From Actinoplanes sp. DH11 (GTDB lineage: Bacteria > Actinomycetota > Actinomycetes > Mycobacteriales > Micromonosporaceae), in NCBI RefSeq assembly GCF_020873875.1, contig NZ_JAHWGU010000015.1:1-64000 (forward strand): DNA of 64,000 nt, in the 5' to 3' direction. Below are positions 17,170-25,876 of this stretch, in pieces (within the stretch, counting starts at the first letter, position 1; the number at the start of each line of letters is the position of its first letter). The translations under genes and the position numbers were made by a program. Under the pieces are notes generated by a model. That model was not told the origin of the DNA. It ran no database searches and saw only the letters and a list, made by a program, of their open reading frames with translations.

Positions 17170-17242
17170 TTGATCTGCTAGCGATGCGAAATCGCTGTGA
17201 TCATGGGGTTGAAACCGCGATTTCGCATCGCTAGCAGATCAA
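17170..17242. repeat. 73-bp hairpin element, copy 1
   Basis: Perfect inverted repeat with 26-bp arms (left arm 17170-17195 starting TTGATCTGCTAGCGA, right arm 17217-17242) and a 21-base loop (17196-17216) containing TGTGATCA. The same element recurs at 27596-27668 in opposite orientation and at 47835-47907. No flanking transposase. Confidence 0.93.
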
Positions 17243-17543
17243 CTCCGCCCTGCGGAGGTCCGCACAAGCAGGCGTCGCACCGGAATCGCCTACCAGGCCA
17301 ACCGGCCGCACCCGAACCCCGACCAGCGCCACCCGGCAGAGCAGCCCGCGCTCGCTATCCGACAAAACGGTGGGGATATCCGAGAGCGCAGTCCACCCAC
17401 GCCCTGGACCGCTGTCAGCCTGCGCCCCTGCCTGCGTCCCGCACCCCGCCTGCCTGCGTCCCGCACCCCTGCCGCCCTACGCGCCCCGGCCGCCCTCCGT
17501 ATTGCGCCACCGATCACCCTGCCCGGAGTACTTGCGCCCCCGC

Positions 17544-17662
17544 CCGGAGTGACCGTGCGCTCCGCCTGGAGTCCTGTGCGCCCACCGTCCGGAGTGACCG
17601 TGCGCTCCGCCTGGAGTCCTGTGCGCCCACCGTCCGGAGTGACCGTGCGCTCCGCCTGGAGT
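17544..17662. repeat. 45-bp tandem repeat, 2.6 copies
   Basis: Two complete copies (17544-17588 and 17589-17633) and a 29-base partial copy of a 45-bp unit beginning CCGGAGTGACCGTGCGC. The copies are nearly identical, indicating a recent tandem duplication. The length is a multiple of three, but no frame here looks like a genuine protein. Confidence 0.85.
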
Positions 17663-17779
17663 ACCTGCTCGTCAACCTGGACCTGCCGCCGGACGATGAC
17701 GACCACCGCCGGGTCAGGGCGGTGCCGGCCTACCTGCGCGGCTGATCGGCCGGCGACTGCCACGACGATCCGCGGCTGA

Positions 17780-19120
17780 TCAGCCGGCGACCGCCACGAC
17801 GATCGAGGCCAGCAGGCCGGAGGCGAGGTGGTAACGGTCCCGGGGTACTACTTGCAGCGTGCCGACGGCGTGCTCGCCGCCGGTGTCGGCGGTGGTGCGG
17901 GGGGTGCGGATCGCGCGGTACGGCGCCAGCTGCGCCACCTCCGCGGTCAGCGCCTCCGGGAACCGCAGGTGGCCGGTGTGCGCCACCGACCGGCCGCCGG
18001 CCAGGTAGCCACCGACGTGCACCTCGGCGACGATCTGCACCGGTTCGCCGTCGTGCCAGCCGGGGTGGACGGTGCGGAACTCGGCGTACCCCTGCTGGTC
18101 GGCCATCTGTGCCCCGCGCACCTCCGTTCCCGGGCCGGTCCGCCCGAGCGCGTCGCGGTGCCGGATGTCGATCACCGCGCCGGTCACGGGCGCGCCGGTG
18201 CCGGCGTCGAGGACCCGGATCCGGAGCATGAGCGGTACGCCGGGGTGGTCACCGGCGATGTCCCGGCGGACCAGTTCCAGGGGCAGGTGGTGGGTGCGCT
18301 CCTCGACTCCCGGGCGCAGCAGCAGGACACTCTTGCCGAGCCCGGCGACGGCCGTCCCGGTGGCCGCCGCGACCGGACGGGCACCGCGCGGCACCAGCGA
18401 CGGCCGCGCCGTCGCGGGAAGGCCCGCCGCCGCGCCTGCGGTTCGCGCCGCTGACGCAGCGGCTGATCCCGACGGGTGCGCTGCCGACCCGGTTGCCCAC
18501 CCTGCTGACCCGGCCGTCCGGGCCGTCGCAGGGCCCGCCATCCAGGCCGTCGCGGGGACGGCGTGGTCGGTCCCGCCGATGCCCGGCATCGCGGACGCCT
18601 GGTCCGTGGAGACCCGCCGCCCGGGAGCGGCCCGCCGCGGGACTGCCAGGGCTGGGCCTGCGGTCACCGCCACGTCGTCGGATGACCCCAATCGGTCACC
18701 AGCGGGCGTCGCTTGTCGCGGCGTATCGCGGTCACCGGACATCACCGACCGCGCGTCGTCGCTGTCCGGTCGCGGAGCCGGTGGCTCAACCCAGATGTCC
18801 GGTCGCGGAGCCGGTGGCTCAACCCAGATGTCCGGTCGCGGAGCCGGTGGCTCAACCCAGATGTCCGGTCGCTGGGCCGGTGGCTCGACGCGGCTGTCCG
18901 GGCGCGAGGCGGGTGGCTCGACCCGGATGTCCGGTCGCTGGGCCGAGGGCTCGACCCGGCTGTCCGGGCGCGAGGCGGGTGGCTCGACGCGGGCGTCCGG
19001 GTGCGGGGCCGGGGGCTCGCCCCGTTCGGGTGGTGTCCCGGCCCGGCGTGCGCCCGGCAACCCTGTCACGGCTTCTGTCCGGCTGATGACCGGCGGATTT
19101 CCGGTCTCGTCGCTGCGCAT
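17780..19120 (-). CDS. Intradiol-dioxygenase-like protein lacking iron ligands, Pro-rich N-terminus
   Basis: 446 residues. Residues 36-119 hold about eight 11-residue repeats of the type PPAPRPDIWVE, followed by a low-complexity Ala/Gly/Thr region to about 260 and a C-terminal domain (265-446) with the fold signature of intradiol ring-cleavage dioxygenases (ELVRRDIAGDHPGVPL, AVIDIRHRDALG, VHPGWHDGE). The residues that bind iron in that family are replaced: the first Tyr by Thr328, the Tyr of GWY by His356, and the two His of HIH by Gln362 and Val364. It is therefore probably not a dioxygenase and may be a structural or binding protein. ATG 19120 has GGGGAAG upstream. No signal peptide is seen. 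Confidence 0.75.
   Translation of the reverse strand: MRSDETGNPPVISRTEAVTGLPGARRAGTPPERGEPPAPHPDARVEPPASRPDSRVEPSAQRPDIRVEPPASRPDSRVEPPAQRPDIWVEPPAPRPDIWVEPPAPRPDIWVEPPAPRPDSDDARSVMSGDRDTPRQATPAGDRLGSSDDVAVTAGPALAVPRRAAPGRRVSTDQASAMPGIGGTDHAVPATAWMAGPATARTAGSAGWATGSAAHPSGSAAASAARTAGAAAGLPATARPSLVPRGARPVAAATGTAVAGLGKSVLLLRPGVEERTHHLPLELVRRDIAGDHPGVPLMLRIRVLDAGTGAPVTGAVIDIRHRDALGRTGPGTEVRGAQMADQQGYAEFRTVHPGWHDGEPVQIVAEVHVGGYLAGGRSVAHTGHLRFPEALTAEVAQLAPYRAIRTPRTTADTGGEHAVGTLQVVPRDRYHLASGLLASIVVAVAG
18768..18866. repeat. 33-bp tandem repeat inside the dioxygenase-like gene
   Basis: Three identical 33-bp copies (starting at 18768, 18801 and 18834) encode the 11-residue PDIWVEPPAPR unit. More diverged copies continue to about 19030. 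Near-identity at DNA level means recent expansion, so copy number probably varies between strains. Confidence 0.9.
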
Positions 19121-19286
19121 TCGATCACTTCCCCCGCTGTCGATCACAGGACCGTAGTTGATCTTTGCAGGAGGAATTACAGAAGAAAGCCGTTTTGAGA
19201 TATTTGTTCTCTTGTGTTCCGCCTCTCCTCGGCCGTGCCTCACCGGGCCGATTTGGGCGGTTGTCCGCTGGGTGACAGGCGGGCGG

Positions 19287-20126
19287 TCACGAAAGTGCCG
19301 AATTCGCGGCCCGCAGATGCTCCAGGACCAGGGGGTCGATCGAGCCCGCCACCACGCGCATCTCGAGGTTCTCGACTCCCGCCCAGGACGCCAGATCCTT
19401 GTCCAGGTCGTCGCCGGCGAAGCCGGCCGCCGCCAGGCGGGACCGCACCTCCTCGGCGAGCGGCCCGTCCAACGGGAGCAGCGACGCCGGGTCCGGTGAC
19501 TCGAAGTAGAGACTGTGCATCTCCAGCAGCCGGCCCAGTTCGCCCACCGGGTCGGCGTGGTCGTCGACGCGCAGGTCGACCCAGACGTCGCTGGTGCCCC
19601 CGTACCCCCGTCCCGCGGAGACCACCAGGAGCGCCGCGCTCTGCCGCCCACGCCGGTCGCCGCCGGCCAGATCGCCGGCGCGCAGCGCGGCGAGCAGCCG
19701 GTAGGGCAGGTCGGACGCGTCGTCCAGCCAGGCCCGCTCCATCGACGCCACCACCGACGGACCGGCGAGCATGTTGCCTTGCGCGGCATATCCGTCACCG
19801 GCCACACCGCCGGCCCAGTCGTGGCAGTCCGGGCCGGTGTACGTCGCACCCGGCCCGGACATCCCGACGATCCCCGCCTGCCGGTGCGTGACCGGGCCGC
19901 CGTCCGCGGCGATCAGGCCCGCCAGGGCCAGCGTCGCCGGCACCCCGGTGCCGAGCAGGGCCAGGGCCTGCGGACGGTACGCCAGGTTCGCGTAGGACTG
20001 GGTCGCGACCGCGCCCACATCCGCCTGAGCTGCCGGAACTGCCGCTCCGACGCCGAGGAACTTGCTGGCCACGGCCACGCCGACGGCCGCGCCGTCAGCG
20101 GACCGGCCCACGATCGAGAAGGTCAT
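19287..20126 (-). CDS. DUF1028 family protein (Ntn-hydrolase-like)
   Basis: 279 residues matching DUF1028 along its length: MTFSIVGRSADG at the start, GVAVASKFLGVGAAVP, ATQSYAN, the RQ-GIVG and TGPDCHDWAG segments, GNMLAGPSVV and GGDRRGRQSAALLVV, ending with the LRVDDHADPV tail. The family is predicted to have an N-terminal-nucleophile hydrolase fold and is often found with amino acid or peptide metabolism genes; the reaction is not established. Cytoplasmic, no signal peptide. The ATG at 20126 is the conserved start. It precedes the dioxygenase-like gene on the same strand with 166 bases between, an A+T-richer gap that probably contains that gene's promoter. Confidence 0.9.
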   Translation of the reverse strand: MTFSIVGRSADGAAVGVAVASKFLGVGAAVPAAQADVGAVATQSYANLAYRPQALALLGTGVPATLALAGLIAADGGPVTHRQAGIVGMSGPGATYTGPDCHDWAGGVAGDGYAAQGNMLAGPSVVASMERAWLDDASDLPYRLLAALRAGDLAGGDRRGRQSAALLVVSAGRGYGGTSDVWVDLRVDDHADPVGELGRLLEMHSLYFESPDPASLLPLDGPLAEEVRSRLAAAGFAGDDLDKDLASWAGVENLEMRVVAGSIDPLVLEHLRAANSALS

Positions 20127-20477
20127 GGGCGAACGGTATACGGCCGGATGTGCTCGGAGTGAGTTTGCGCGGGGCCGGGGCCGGGTTCAAGACTGCGGGG
20201 GTGAGCTTCCGGCCGCGCCGGTTCCTCGGAACGGCGCGACCGGTCCCGGACCGCTCTTGGCCGGAGTGCGGTCCACGGCCTCCGGACGCTTTCCGCCCGA
20301 TGCGTCCGGCGGCCGGTGCGGCGCCGCGGGCGGGAACGGTCGTTGCCGCGACCCCGCCCGTGGCGCCGCTCTGCCAACGGCGCCGGAACCAGGCCGCCGC
20401 TCTGCCAACGCCGGCGGAATCAGGCGGCGGAATCAGGCGGCGAGAAACAAGAGGCCGCGATCTTCGGTACGGCGTGC
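20127..20477. other. Gene-free 351-bp gap
   Basis: No supported gene. The DNA is high-G+C and of low complexity, with an imperfect tandem repeat around 20366-20440 (GCTCTGCCAACG and GGAATCAGGCGG units). I see no clear terminator or promoter. Confidence 0.5.
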
Positions 20478-21344
20478 TCAGCGACCGAGCGACCGATAGC
20501 GGTGCACGGCCAGCGGGGCGAAGATCGCGATCAGTGCGACCGGCCACGCCACCGCCAGCAGCAGCGCGTTCTCGGCCGGCCAGGAGTCCGAACCCAGCCC
20601 CGGGTTGCCGAACAGCTCCCGGATCGCGGTGGTGGTCGCCGAGATCGGGTTCCACTCCGAGATCGCGCCCAGCCACTCCGGCATCAGCTGCGGCGCCACG
20701 AAGATGTTCGACAGCGCGCTCAGCGGGAAGGCCAGCGGGAACACGATCACCGAAACCGTGTCCGGGTTCGGCGTCAGCATGCCGAAGACCATTCCGACCC
20801 AGCTCAGCGCGAGCCGCAGCAACAGCAGCAGACCCACCGCGAGCAGCGCGTTCCCGATGCCGCGATGCCAGTCCCAGCCGACCAGCAGCCCGCACACCAC
20901 GAGCACCGTGACCTCGAGCATGGCCCGGACCTGGTCGGCAAGCGCACGACCCGTCATCAGCGCCGACCGCGCCATCGGCATTGATCGGAAACGGTCGACG
21001 ACGCCGCGGCCGGTGTCGGTGGCGATGCCCGTGGCGGTGGCGCCGATCCCGTACAGCATGGTCATCACGAAGACGCCGGGCAGCAGGAACTCGCGGTACC
21101 CGCCGCCGCCCGGCACCTGCATGCCGCTGCCGAACACGTACCCGAACACCAGCACGAACATGATCGGCAGGCTGAAGTAGATGATGATCTCTTCCGGCGC
21201 GCGGACCACGTGCCGCAGGTACCGCCCGGTCATCACCAGCCCGTCCGCGACGGCGCGGCCCCGGTGGGTGGTCACCGCGGGCGATGCGGGGGTACGGGCT
21301 CCGTCCGGCACGGCATCGCGCACCACAGTCGTCGGTCCGGTCAT
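20478..21344 (-). CDS. ABC-2 type permease (DrrB-like)
   Basis: 288-residue membrane subunit of a two-component ABC exporter. After a cytoplasmic N-terminus of about 55 residues there are six hydrophobic segments, starting with IIIYFSLPIMFVLVFGYVFG, and the ABC-2 signature region near PLAFPLSALSNIFV. Its ATG at 21344 overlaps the ATPase stop by four bases (ATGA), so the two subunits are co-translated. Members of this family export antibiotics such as daunorubicin or lipophilic compounds; the substrate here is unknown. An adjacent AfsR-like regulator may control it. Confidence 0.9.
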   Translation of the reverse strand: MTGPTTVVRDAVPDGARTPASPAVTTHRGRAVADGLVMTGRYLRHVVRAPEEIIIYFSLPIMFVLVFGYVFGSGMQVPGGGGYREFLLPGVFVMTMLYGIGATATGIATDTGRGVVDRFRSMPMARSALMTGRALADQVRAMLEVTVLVVCGLLVGWDWHRGIGNALLAVGLLLLLRLALSWVGMVFGMLTPNPDTVSVIVFPLAFPLSALSNIFVAPQLMPEWLGAISEWNPISATTTAIRELFGNPGLGSDSWPAENALLLAVAWPVALIAIFAPLAVHRYRSLGR

Positions 21345-22285
21345 CGGTTCGCTCCCGTCAGCTCCAGGAAGACCTCGTCCAGGGTGGGCCGGTGCACGCC
21401 GACGTCGCTCACCGTGATGCCGGCGTCCTGCAACGCGCGTACCGTCCCCACCAGCGCACCCACCCCGTCGGTGACCGGCATCCGCAGCCGGCGCCCGTCG
21501 GGGTCGGTGTCCGGCGCCGCACCGGTGAGCCCGGCCACGACGGCGGCCGCGTCGGCCAGCCGCCCGCCGTCCTCGACCACGATCTCCAGCCGGTCCGCGC
21601 CGATCGTGGCCTTCAGCTCCCGGGGCGTGCCCTCGGCCACCACCCGGCCCGCGTCCACCACCGCGACGCGGGCGGCGAGCTGGTCGGCCTCCTCCAGGTA
21701 CTGCGTGGTCAGCAGCACCGTGGTGCCGTCCGCGACGAGCGAGCGCAGCGCCTCCCACACCTGGTTGCGGCTGCGCGGGTCGAGGCCGGTCGTCGGCTCG
21801 TCGAGGAAGAGCACCGACGGGCGGCGGATCATGCTGGCCGCCAGGTCGAGGCGGCGGCGCATCCCTCCGGAGTACTCGGCCGCCGACCTGCCCGCCGCGT
21901 CCGTCAGGGCGAACTGTTCCAGCAACTCGTCCGCCCGCCGCCGCGCGTCCCGGGCGGCGAGGTGCTGCAACCGGCCGAACAGGACCAGGTTCTGCCGGCC
22001 GCTGAGGACCTCGTCCACCGCCGCGTACTGCCCGGTCAGCGCGATCCGGTCACGCACCAGCTCGGGTTGGCTGCGGACGTCCGCGCCGGCCACCTCCGCC
22101 CGGCCGGCGTCGAACCGCAGCAGTGTGGCGAACACCCGTACCGCCGTGGTCTTGCCCGCCCCGTTCGGCCCCAGCAGCCCGTAGATCCCGCCGGCGGGTG
22201 CGTGCAGGTCGAACCCGTCCAGGGCGGTCGCGCCCCCTCGGTAGCGTTTCAGCAGCCCCTCGGCCACCACCGCGTATGTCGTCAT
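21341..22285 (-). CDS. ABC transporter ATP-binding protein (DrrA-like)
   Basis: 314-residue ATPase subunit of the exporter. Walker A is GPNGAGKTT (39-47), the signature is YSGGMRRRLDLA, Walker B is VLFLDEPTTGLDP, and the switch His of other ABC proteins is replaced by Gln in LLTTQYLEEAD, as is normal for the DrrA group. A C-terminal domain of about 90 residues follows, also typical. Start at ATG 22285 (MTTYAVVAEGL) is preferred to an in-frame start at 22345 that would add an unconserved leader. First gene of a two-gene operon. Confidence 0.92.
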   Translation of the reverse strand: MTTYAVVAEGLLKRYRGGATALDGFDLHAPAGGIYGLLGPNGAGKTTAVRVFATLLRFDAGRAEVAGADVRSQPELVRDRIALTGQYAAVDEVLSGRQNLVLFGRLQHLAARDARRRADELLEQFALTDAAGRSAAEYSGGMRRRLDLAASMIRRPSVLFLDEPTTGLDPRSRNQVWEALRSLVADGTTVLLTTQYLEEADQLAARVAVVDAGRVVAEGTPRELKATIGADRLEIVVEDGGRLADAAAVVAGLTGAAPDTDPDGRRLRMPVTDGVGALVGTVRALQDAGITVSDVGVHRPTLDEVFLELTGANR

Positions 22286-22333
22286 GGTCGTAGCGTGGCG
22301 ACACGCGCTGACCGCCCACGCACCGTCCGCTGA

Positions 22334-22354
22334 CCGCCCGCGCACCGCGGGCGG
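22334..22354 (-). terminator. Hairpin terminator of the AfsR-like regulator gene
   Basis: 8-bp G+C stem (CCGCCCGC / GCGGGCGG) with a 5-base loop immediately beyond the minus-strand stop at 22357. There is no T-run, as is common in high-G+C actinomycetes. Confidence 0.45.
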
Positions 22355-22356
22355 GA

Positions 22357-25300
22357 TCAGGCGGTGACGGACCGGAGAAGGGCGAAGGATTGCTCGGTGG
22401 ACAGGGCGGCGCCCCGGGCCAGGGCCTCGTCGAACGCCTGCTGCCCGATCCCGGCGACCACGCCGGCCGCCACCTGCCCGGCCAAAGTGCCGGTCACCGG
22501 GTCACCGCGCAGGCCCAGGGCGAGCACCGTGCCGAGCAGTGTCGCGGCGCGGGCCGGGTCCCCGGCGGCCAGGACCAGCCGGGCCAGGCGGTCGACGGCC
22601 TCGGCCATCACCTGGAAGCCGAGCAGACCGGAACGGACGGCGAAGACCGAACGGTAGTGCCCGGCGGCCCCCGCTGGATCGCCGCGTTGCTCGGCTATCC
22701 GGCCCAGCACGACCAGGATGGACATCCGGGTGCCGTCGGCGCCGTACCACCCGGCCGGGCACGCGGCCAGCGCGGCCTCGCACCGGCGCTGCGCCTGGTC
22801 GAGGGCGCCCCGGTGCAGCAGGACCGTGCCGGCGCCGAGCATGGCGGCGGCCACCAGTTCCAGGGCGCCGCACTCCCGGGCCAGGTCGGCGGACCGGGCG
22901 AAGTCGGCGGCCGCGCCGTCCAGGTCGCCCGCGCTCAGCCGGCCCTCGCCGCGGCCGCGGAGCAGGTCGGCGACATCGACCGAGGAACCGAGCTCGGTGG
23001 CCAGGCGCAGCGCCTCGTCGGTGGGTGCGATAGCGGCGGCCGGGTCGCCGCGCCACACGGCCAGTTCGGCGAGGCCGGAGAGGGCGAGCATGGTGCCCCA
23101 GCGTTCGCCGATGGTCCGGAAACCGGCAAGCGCCGCGGCGAAGTCACCGGCGGCGGCGTCCGGCCCGGCGCCGGCGAAAAGCAGCATCCAGCCGCCGCCG
23201 ATGCCGCCGAGGGCGTCACTCCACTCGTCGCCCTCGGCGGCCAGGCGGGCGCGCAGGTCCCGGTTCAGGGTGACCACGTCGCCGGGCGGGAAGTCGGGCG
23301 GGCCGACGGCCATCGCCGACAGGTAGAGCAGGAACGGCTGGCGCGGCGCCCCCTGCAACGTCATCAGGTAGCTGTCCCAGGGCGCGGCGGGACGGGCGCC
23401 GCCGATGGCCGCGTTGAGGACGCTCAGCGCGTACTCCTCGGTCAGGCCCGGCGGTGGCTCCGGGCCGGTCTCGGCCAGCACCCGCTCGGCGAGCATGGTG
23501 GCCTCGGACCGCAGCCCGCGCAGCCACCAGTAGAACGAGAGCGCCGAGACCAGGCGCAACCCGGCGTCCGGACCGCCGCGGCGCAGGGCGGCATGCAGGT
23601 TGTCGCGGTCGGCGTCGAGCCGGTCCAGCCAGGTGAGCTGGTCGGCGGTCCGCAGCCAGGGGTCGGCGGTGGTGGCGAGACCGAGGAAGTACGCGGCGTG
23701 CGCCTGCCACATCCGCTCCTGCTCACCGGACTCGGCCAGGCGCTCCGCGCAGAACGCCCGGATCGTCGCCAGCATCCGGTACCGGTCGCCGTCCCGCTCG
23801 ATCAGCGACTTGCCGACCAGCCCGGTGAGCAGGTCCAGGACGTCGGAACCGGCGATCGCGGTGTCGCTGCCGCAGACCGCCTCCACGGCGGCCAGGCCGG
23901 CACCGCCGGCGAACACCGTGAACCGCCGGGCCAGCACCCGCTCCGCCGGGGTGAGCAGGTCCCAGCTCCAGGCCACGACGGCGTGCAGCGTGCGGTGCCG
24001 GGACGAGGCGGTACGGCTGCCCCGCGACAACAACCGGAAACGGTCGTCGAGCCGGGCCGCCACCTCGGCGACCGGCAGCGCGTGCAGCCGGGCCGCCGCG
24101 AGTTCCACGGCCAGCGGCTGCCCGTCCAGCATCCGGCAGATCCGCCGCACCGCCGCCGCGTTCGCGCCGGTCACCGTGAAGCCGGGCACGACGTCGGCGG
24201 CCCGGTCGGCGAAAAGCCGCACCGCCGGGTAGTCACCGAGTCCGGCGTCGTCCGGCTGCTGCCCGGCCGGGGGAACGGTGAGCCCGCCGACCGGGTGCAG
24301 CACCTCGCCGGTGATCCCGAGCGGTTCCCGGCTGGTGGCGAGCACGCGCAACCCGGGCGCCGCCGCCAGCAGCCGCCCGGTCAGGGTCGCCGCCGCGTCG
24401 ACGACGTGTTCGCAGTTGTCCAGCACCAGCAGCAGCGCCCGGCCGGCCAGGGCGGCGACCAGGCGGTCGGTGGCGGCCGGGGCTTCCGCTTTCTTGGGGG
24501 TACGGTCGTTGAGGCGCGCGTCCCGGAGCCCCAGCACCTCGAGCACGGCGCGAGGCACGTCGTCCCCGGTCGCGGCGGCGAGCTCCACGAAGTAGCAGTC
24601 ACCGTCGAACCGCCCGGCCACCTCGGCCGCGAGCCGCGTCTTGCCGGCTCCGCCCGGCCCGTGCAACGTGACCAGGCGTGCCGTCCGCAGCGCTGCGGTG
24701 ACCCGCGCCAGATCGGTGTCCCGCCCGACGAAACTGGTGAACGCCACCGGCACCCCGCGCCGCACCACGTCCCGCGCGGTCCGGCGTCCGCCCTCGTCCG
24801 CGAGCCGGCCCAGCCCTCCAGCACCCTCGACCGTGGCCGGAGGGCCGACCGCATCCGGGGCCCCAGCCGCATTCGGGGGACCGGCCCCATCCGCACGATC
24901 GGCCGCTCCCGCACGATCGGCCGCTCCCGCACGATCGGCCGCTCCCGCACGATCGGCCGCATCCGTACGACCGACCGGATCCGTGCGGCGAGCTGTATCC
25001 GGGCGGGCGGGCGGGACCGGGCGGCCGGGCATCGTTCCGCGCAGAATCGCGGTGTGCAGGCCGGCCAGTTCCGGTGACGGGTCGGCCCCGAATTCCGCAG
25101 CCAGGACGCGACGCGTCTGCTCGTACACCATGAGGGCCTCGGCGGGTCGCCCCGCTGCCGCCAGGGCGCGCATGAGCAGAGCCCGCGGCCGTTCCCGGAG
25201 CGGATGCGCCGCGACAAGCGCACGCAGCTCGGAAATCGCGTCACCGCCGAGCGGCCCGCCGAGCGGCCCGCCGAGAGAGTCGCCGAGAGACTCGTCGGAC

Positions 25301-25851
25301 GAGCCGCCGATCGAGCCGCTGGCCGACGGCCTTCCGGGCCCGGAGCCCGGTGTCACCTGTGCCTCGGCCTCGAACAGGTCCTCCGTAGCCGTCAGGCGCA
25401 GCTCGGTGAGGCGCTCCACGTGGGCGGCCGCGAACGGCGCGTCCCGGACGTCAGCGAGTGCCTCGCCCCGCCACAGGCCGAGCGCCTCCCGCAGGAGCGA
25501 CGCGGCGCGTGCCGGATCGGCCGCGGTGAGGGCGCGGCGGCCGGCGGTGGACAGGGCGGTGAAGCGGTGGACGTCGACGTGGCCGGGGGAGACGGCCAGG
25601 CGGTAACCGGCCGGTTCGCGGTCGACGGGCAGGGACTGGCGCAGCCGGGACACCTGGGACTGCAGGGCGTTGGCCGCGCCGGCGGGTGGCCGGGTGCCGT
25701 AGAGGCCGTCGATCAGCCGGTCGATGCCGACCGGGCGGCCCGCGTCCAGCAGCAGCATCGCCAGCAACGCGCGCAGCCTCGGCCCGCCTGCGAATACGGT
25801 GCTCCCGCCGGGGAGCTCCGCCCGCAGAGGACCGAGGATGCCGAATCGCAT
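22357..25851 (-). CDS. AfsR/SARP-family regulator with AAA (NB-ARC-like) ATPase and TPR
   Basis: 1164-residue regulator. An OmpR-type winged-helix domain (1-95, MRFGILGPLRAELPGG) is followed by a bacterial transcriptional activator domain, split by a Gly/Ser-rich insertion (GSIGGSSDESLGDSLGG) and resuming at ELRALVAAHPLRER. A low-complexity linker of six-residue repeats (ADRAGA) comes next, then an ATPase with P-loop HGPGGAGKT near residue 395 and LLLVLDNCEH, and a long TPR-like C-terminus. Such proteins activate secondary-metabolite or transport genes, often responding to nucleotides or phosphorylation. The neighbouring DrrAB exporter on the same strand is a plausible target. Confidence 0.88.
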   Translation of the reverse strand: MRFGILGPLRAELPGGSTVFAGGPRLRALLAMLLLDAGRPVGIDRLIDGLYGTRPPAGAANALQSQVSRLRQSLPVDREPAGYRLAVSPGHVDVHRFTALSTAGRRALTAADPARAASLLREALGLWRGEALADVRDAPFAAAHVERLTELRLTATEDLFEAEAQVTPGSGPGRPSASGSIGGSSDESLGDSLGGPLGGPLGGDAISELRALVAAHPLRERPRALLMRALAAAGRPAEALMVYEQTRRVLAAEFGADPSPELAGLHTAILRGTMPGRPVPPARPDTARRTDPVGRTDAADRAGAADRAGAADRAGAADRADGAGPPNAAGAPDAVGPPATVEGAGGLGRLADEGGRRTARDVVRRGVPVAFTSFVGRDTDLARVTAALRTARLVTLHGPGGAGKTRLAAEVAGRFDGDCYFVELAAATGDDVPRAVLEVLGLRDARLNDRTPKKAEAPAATDRLVAALAGRALLLVLDNCEHVVDAAATLTGRLLAAAPGLRVLATSREPLGITGEVLHPVGGLTVPPAGQQPDDAGLGDYPAVRLFADRAADVVPGFTVTGANAAAVRRICRMLDGQPLAVELAAARLHALPVAEVAARLDDRFRLLSRGSRTASSRHRTLHAVVAWSWDLLTPAERVLARRFTVFAGGAGLAAVEAVCGSDTAIAGSDVLDLLTGLVGKSLIERDGDRYRMLATIRAFCAERLAESGEQERMWQAHAAYFLGLATTADPWLRTADQLTWLDRLDADRDNLHAALRRGGPDAGLRLVSALSFYWWLRGLRSEATMLAERVLAETGPEPPPGLTEEYALSVLNAAIGGARPAAPWDSYLMTLQGAPRQPFLLYLSAMAVGPPDFPPGDVVTLNRDLRARLAAEGDEWSDALGGIGGGWMLLFAGAGPDAAAGDFAAALAGFRTIGERWGTMLALSGLAELAVWRGDPAAAIAPTDEALRLATELGSSVDVADLLRGRGEGRLSAGDLDGAAADFARSADLARECGALELVAAAMLGAGTVLLHRGALDQAQRRCEAALAACPAGWYGADGTRMSILVVLGRIAEQRGDPAGAAGHYRSVFAVRSGLLGFQVMAEAVDRLARLVLAAGDPARAATLLGTVLALGLRGDPVTGTLAGQVAAGVVAGIGQQAFDEALARGAALSTEQSFALLRSVTA
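24893..24964. repeat. 18-bp tandem repeat, four copies, within the AfsR-like gene
   Basis: Four copies of an 18-bp unit (GCACGATCGGCCGCTCCC) encoding a repeated ADRAGA six-residue linker. It keeps the reading frame, so copy-number change would lengthen or shorten the linker without destroying the protein. Confidence 0.88.
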
Positions 25852-25876
25852 GCCGACGATTCTGACGGCTCCGCGC

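Larger units (their letters stand above)
16808..17779. other. Gene-free 972-bp gap with three repeat types
   Basis: No convincing gene. The stretch is C-rich and holds, in order, a 17-bp tandem array, one copy of the 73-bp hairpin element and a 45-bp tandem repeat. Frames open through it only because of low-complexity composition. A short tail at 17663-17745 reads like protein on the plus strand (EYLLVNLDLPPDDDDH) and could be the remnant of a lost gene, with low certainty. Confidence 0.6.

Noticed and set aside
15463..17181. 572-residue plus-strand frame over the EAL-HDOD gene and the 17-bp array
   Set aside because: Out-of-frame translation of the EAL-HDOD gene followed by repeats (LLLCRASCCAGP); it ends inside the hairpin element.
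17170..17242. Hairpin element as a plain intrinsic terminator
   Set aside because: The 26-bp arms are too long, there is no T-run, it lies over 360 bases from the nearest stop codon and recurs almost unchanged at distant loci.
17290..17763. Minus-strand 157-residue frame with repeated QAERTVTPDGGRTGL
   Set aside because: It merely translates the 45-bp DNA repeat; no start signal, domain or conserved neighbour. The opposite strand is equally open.
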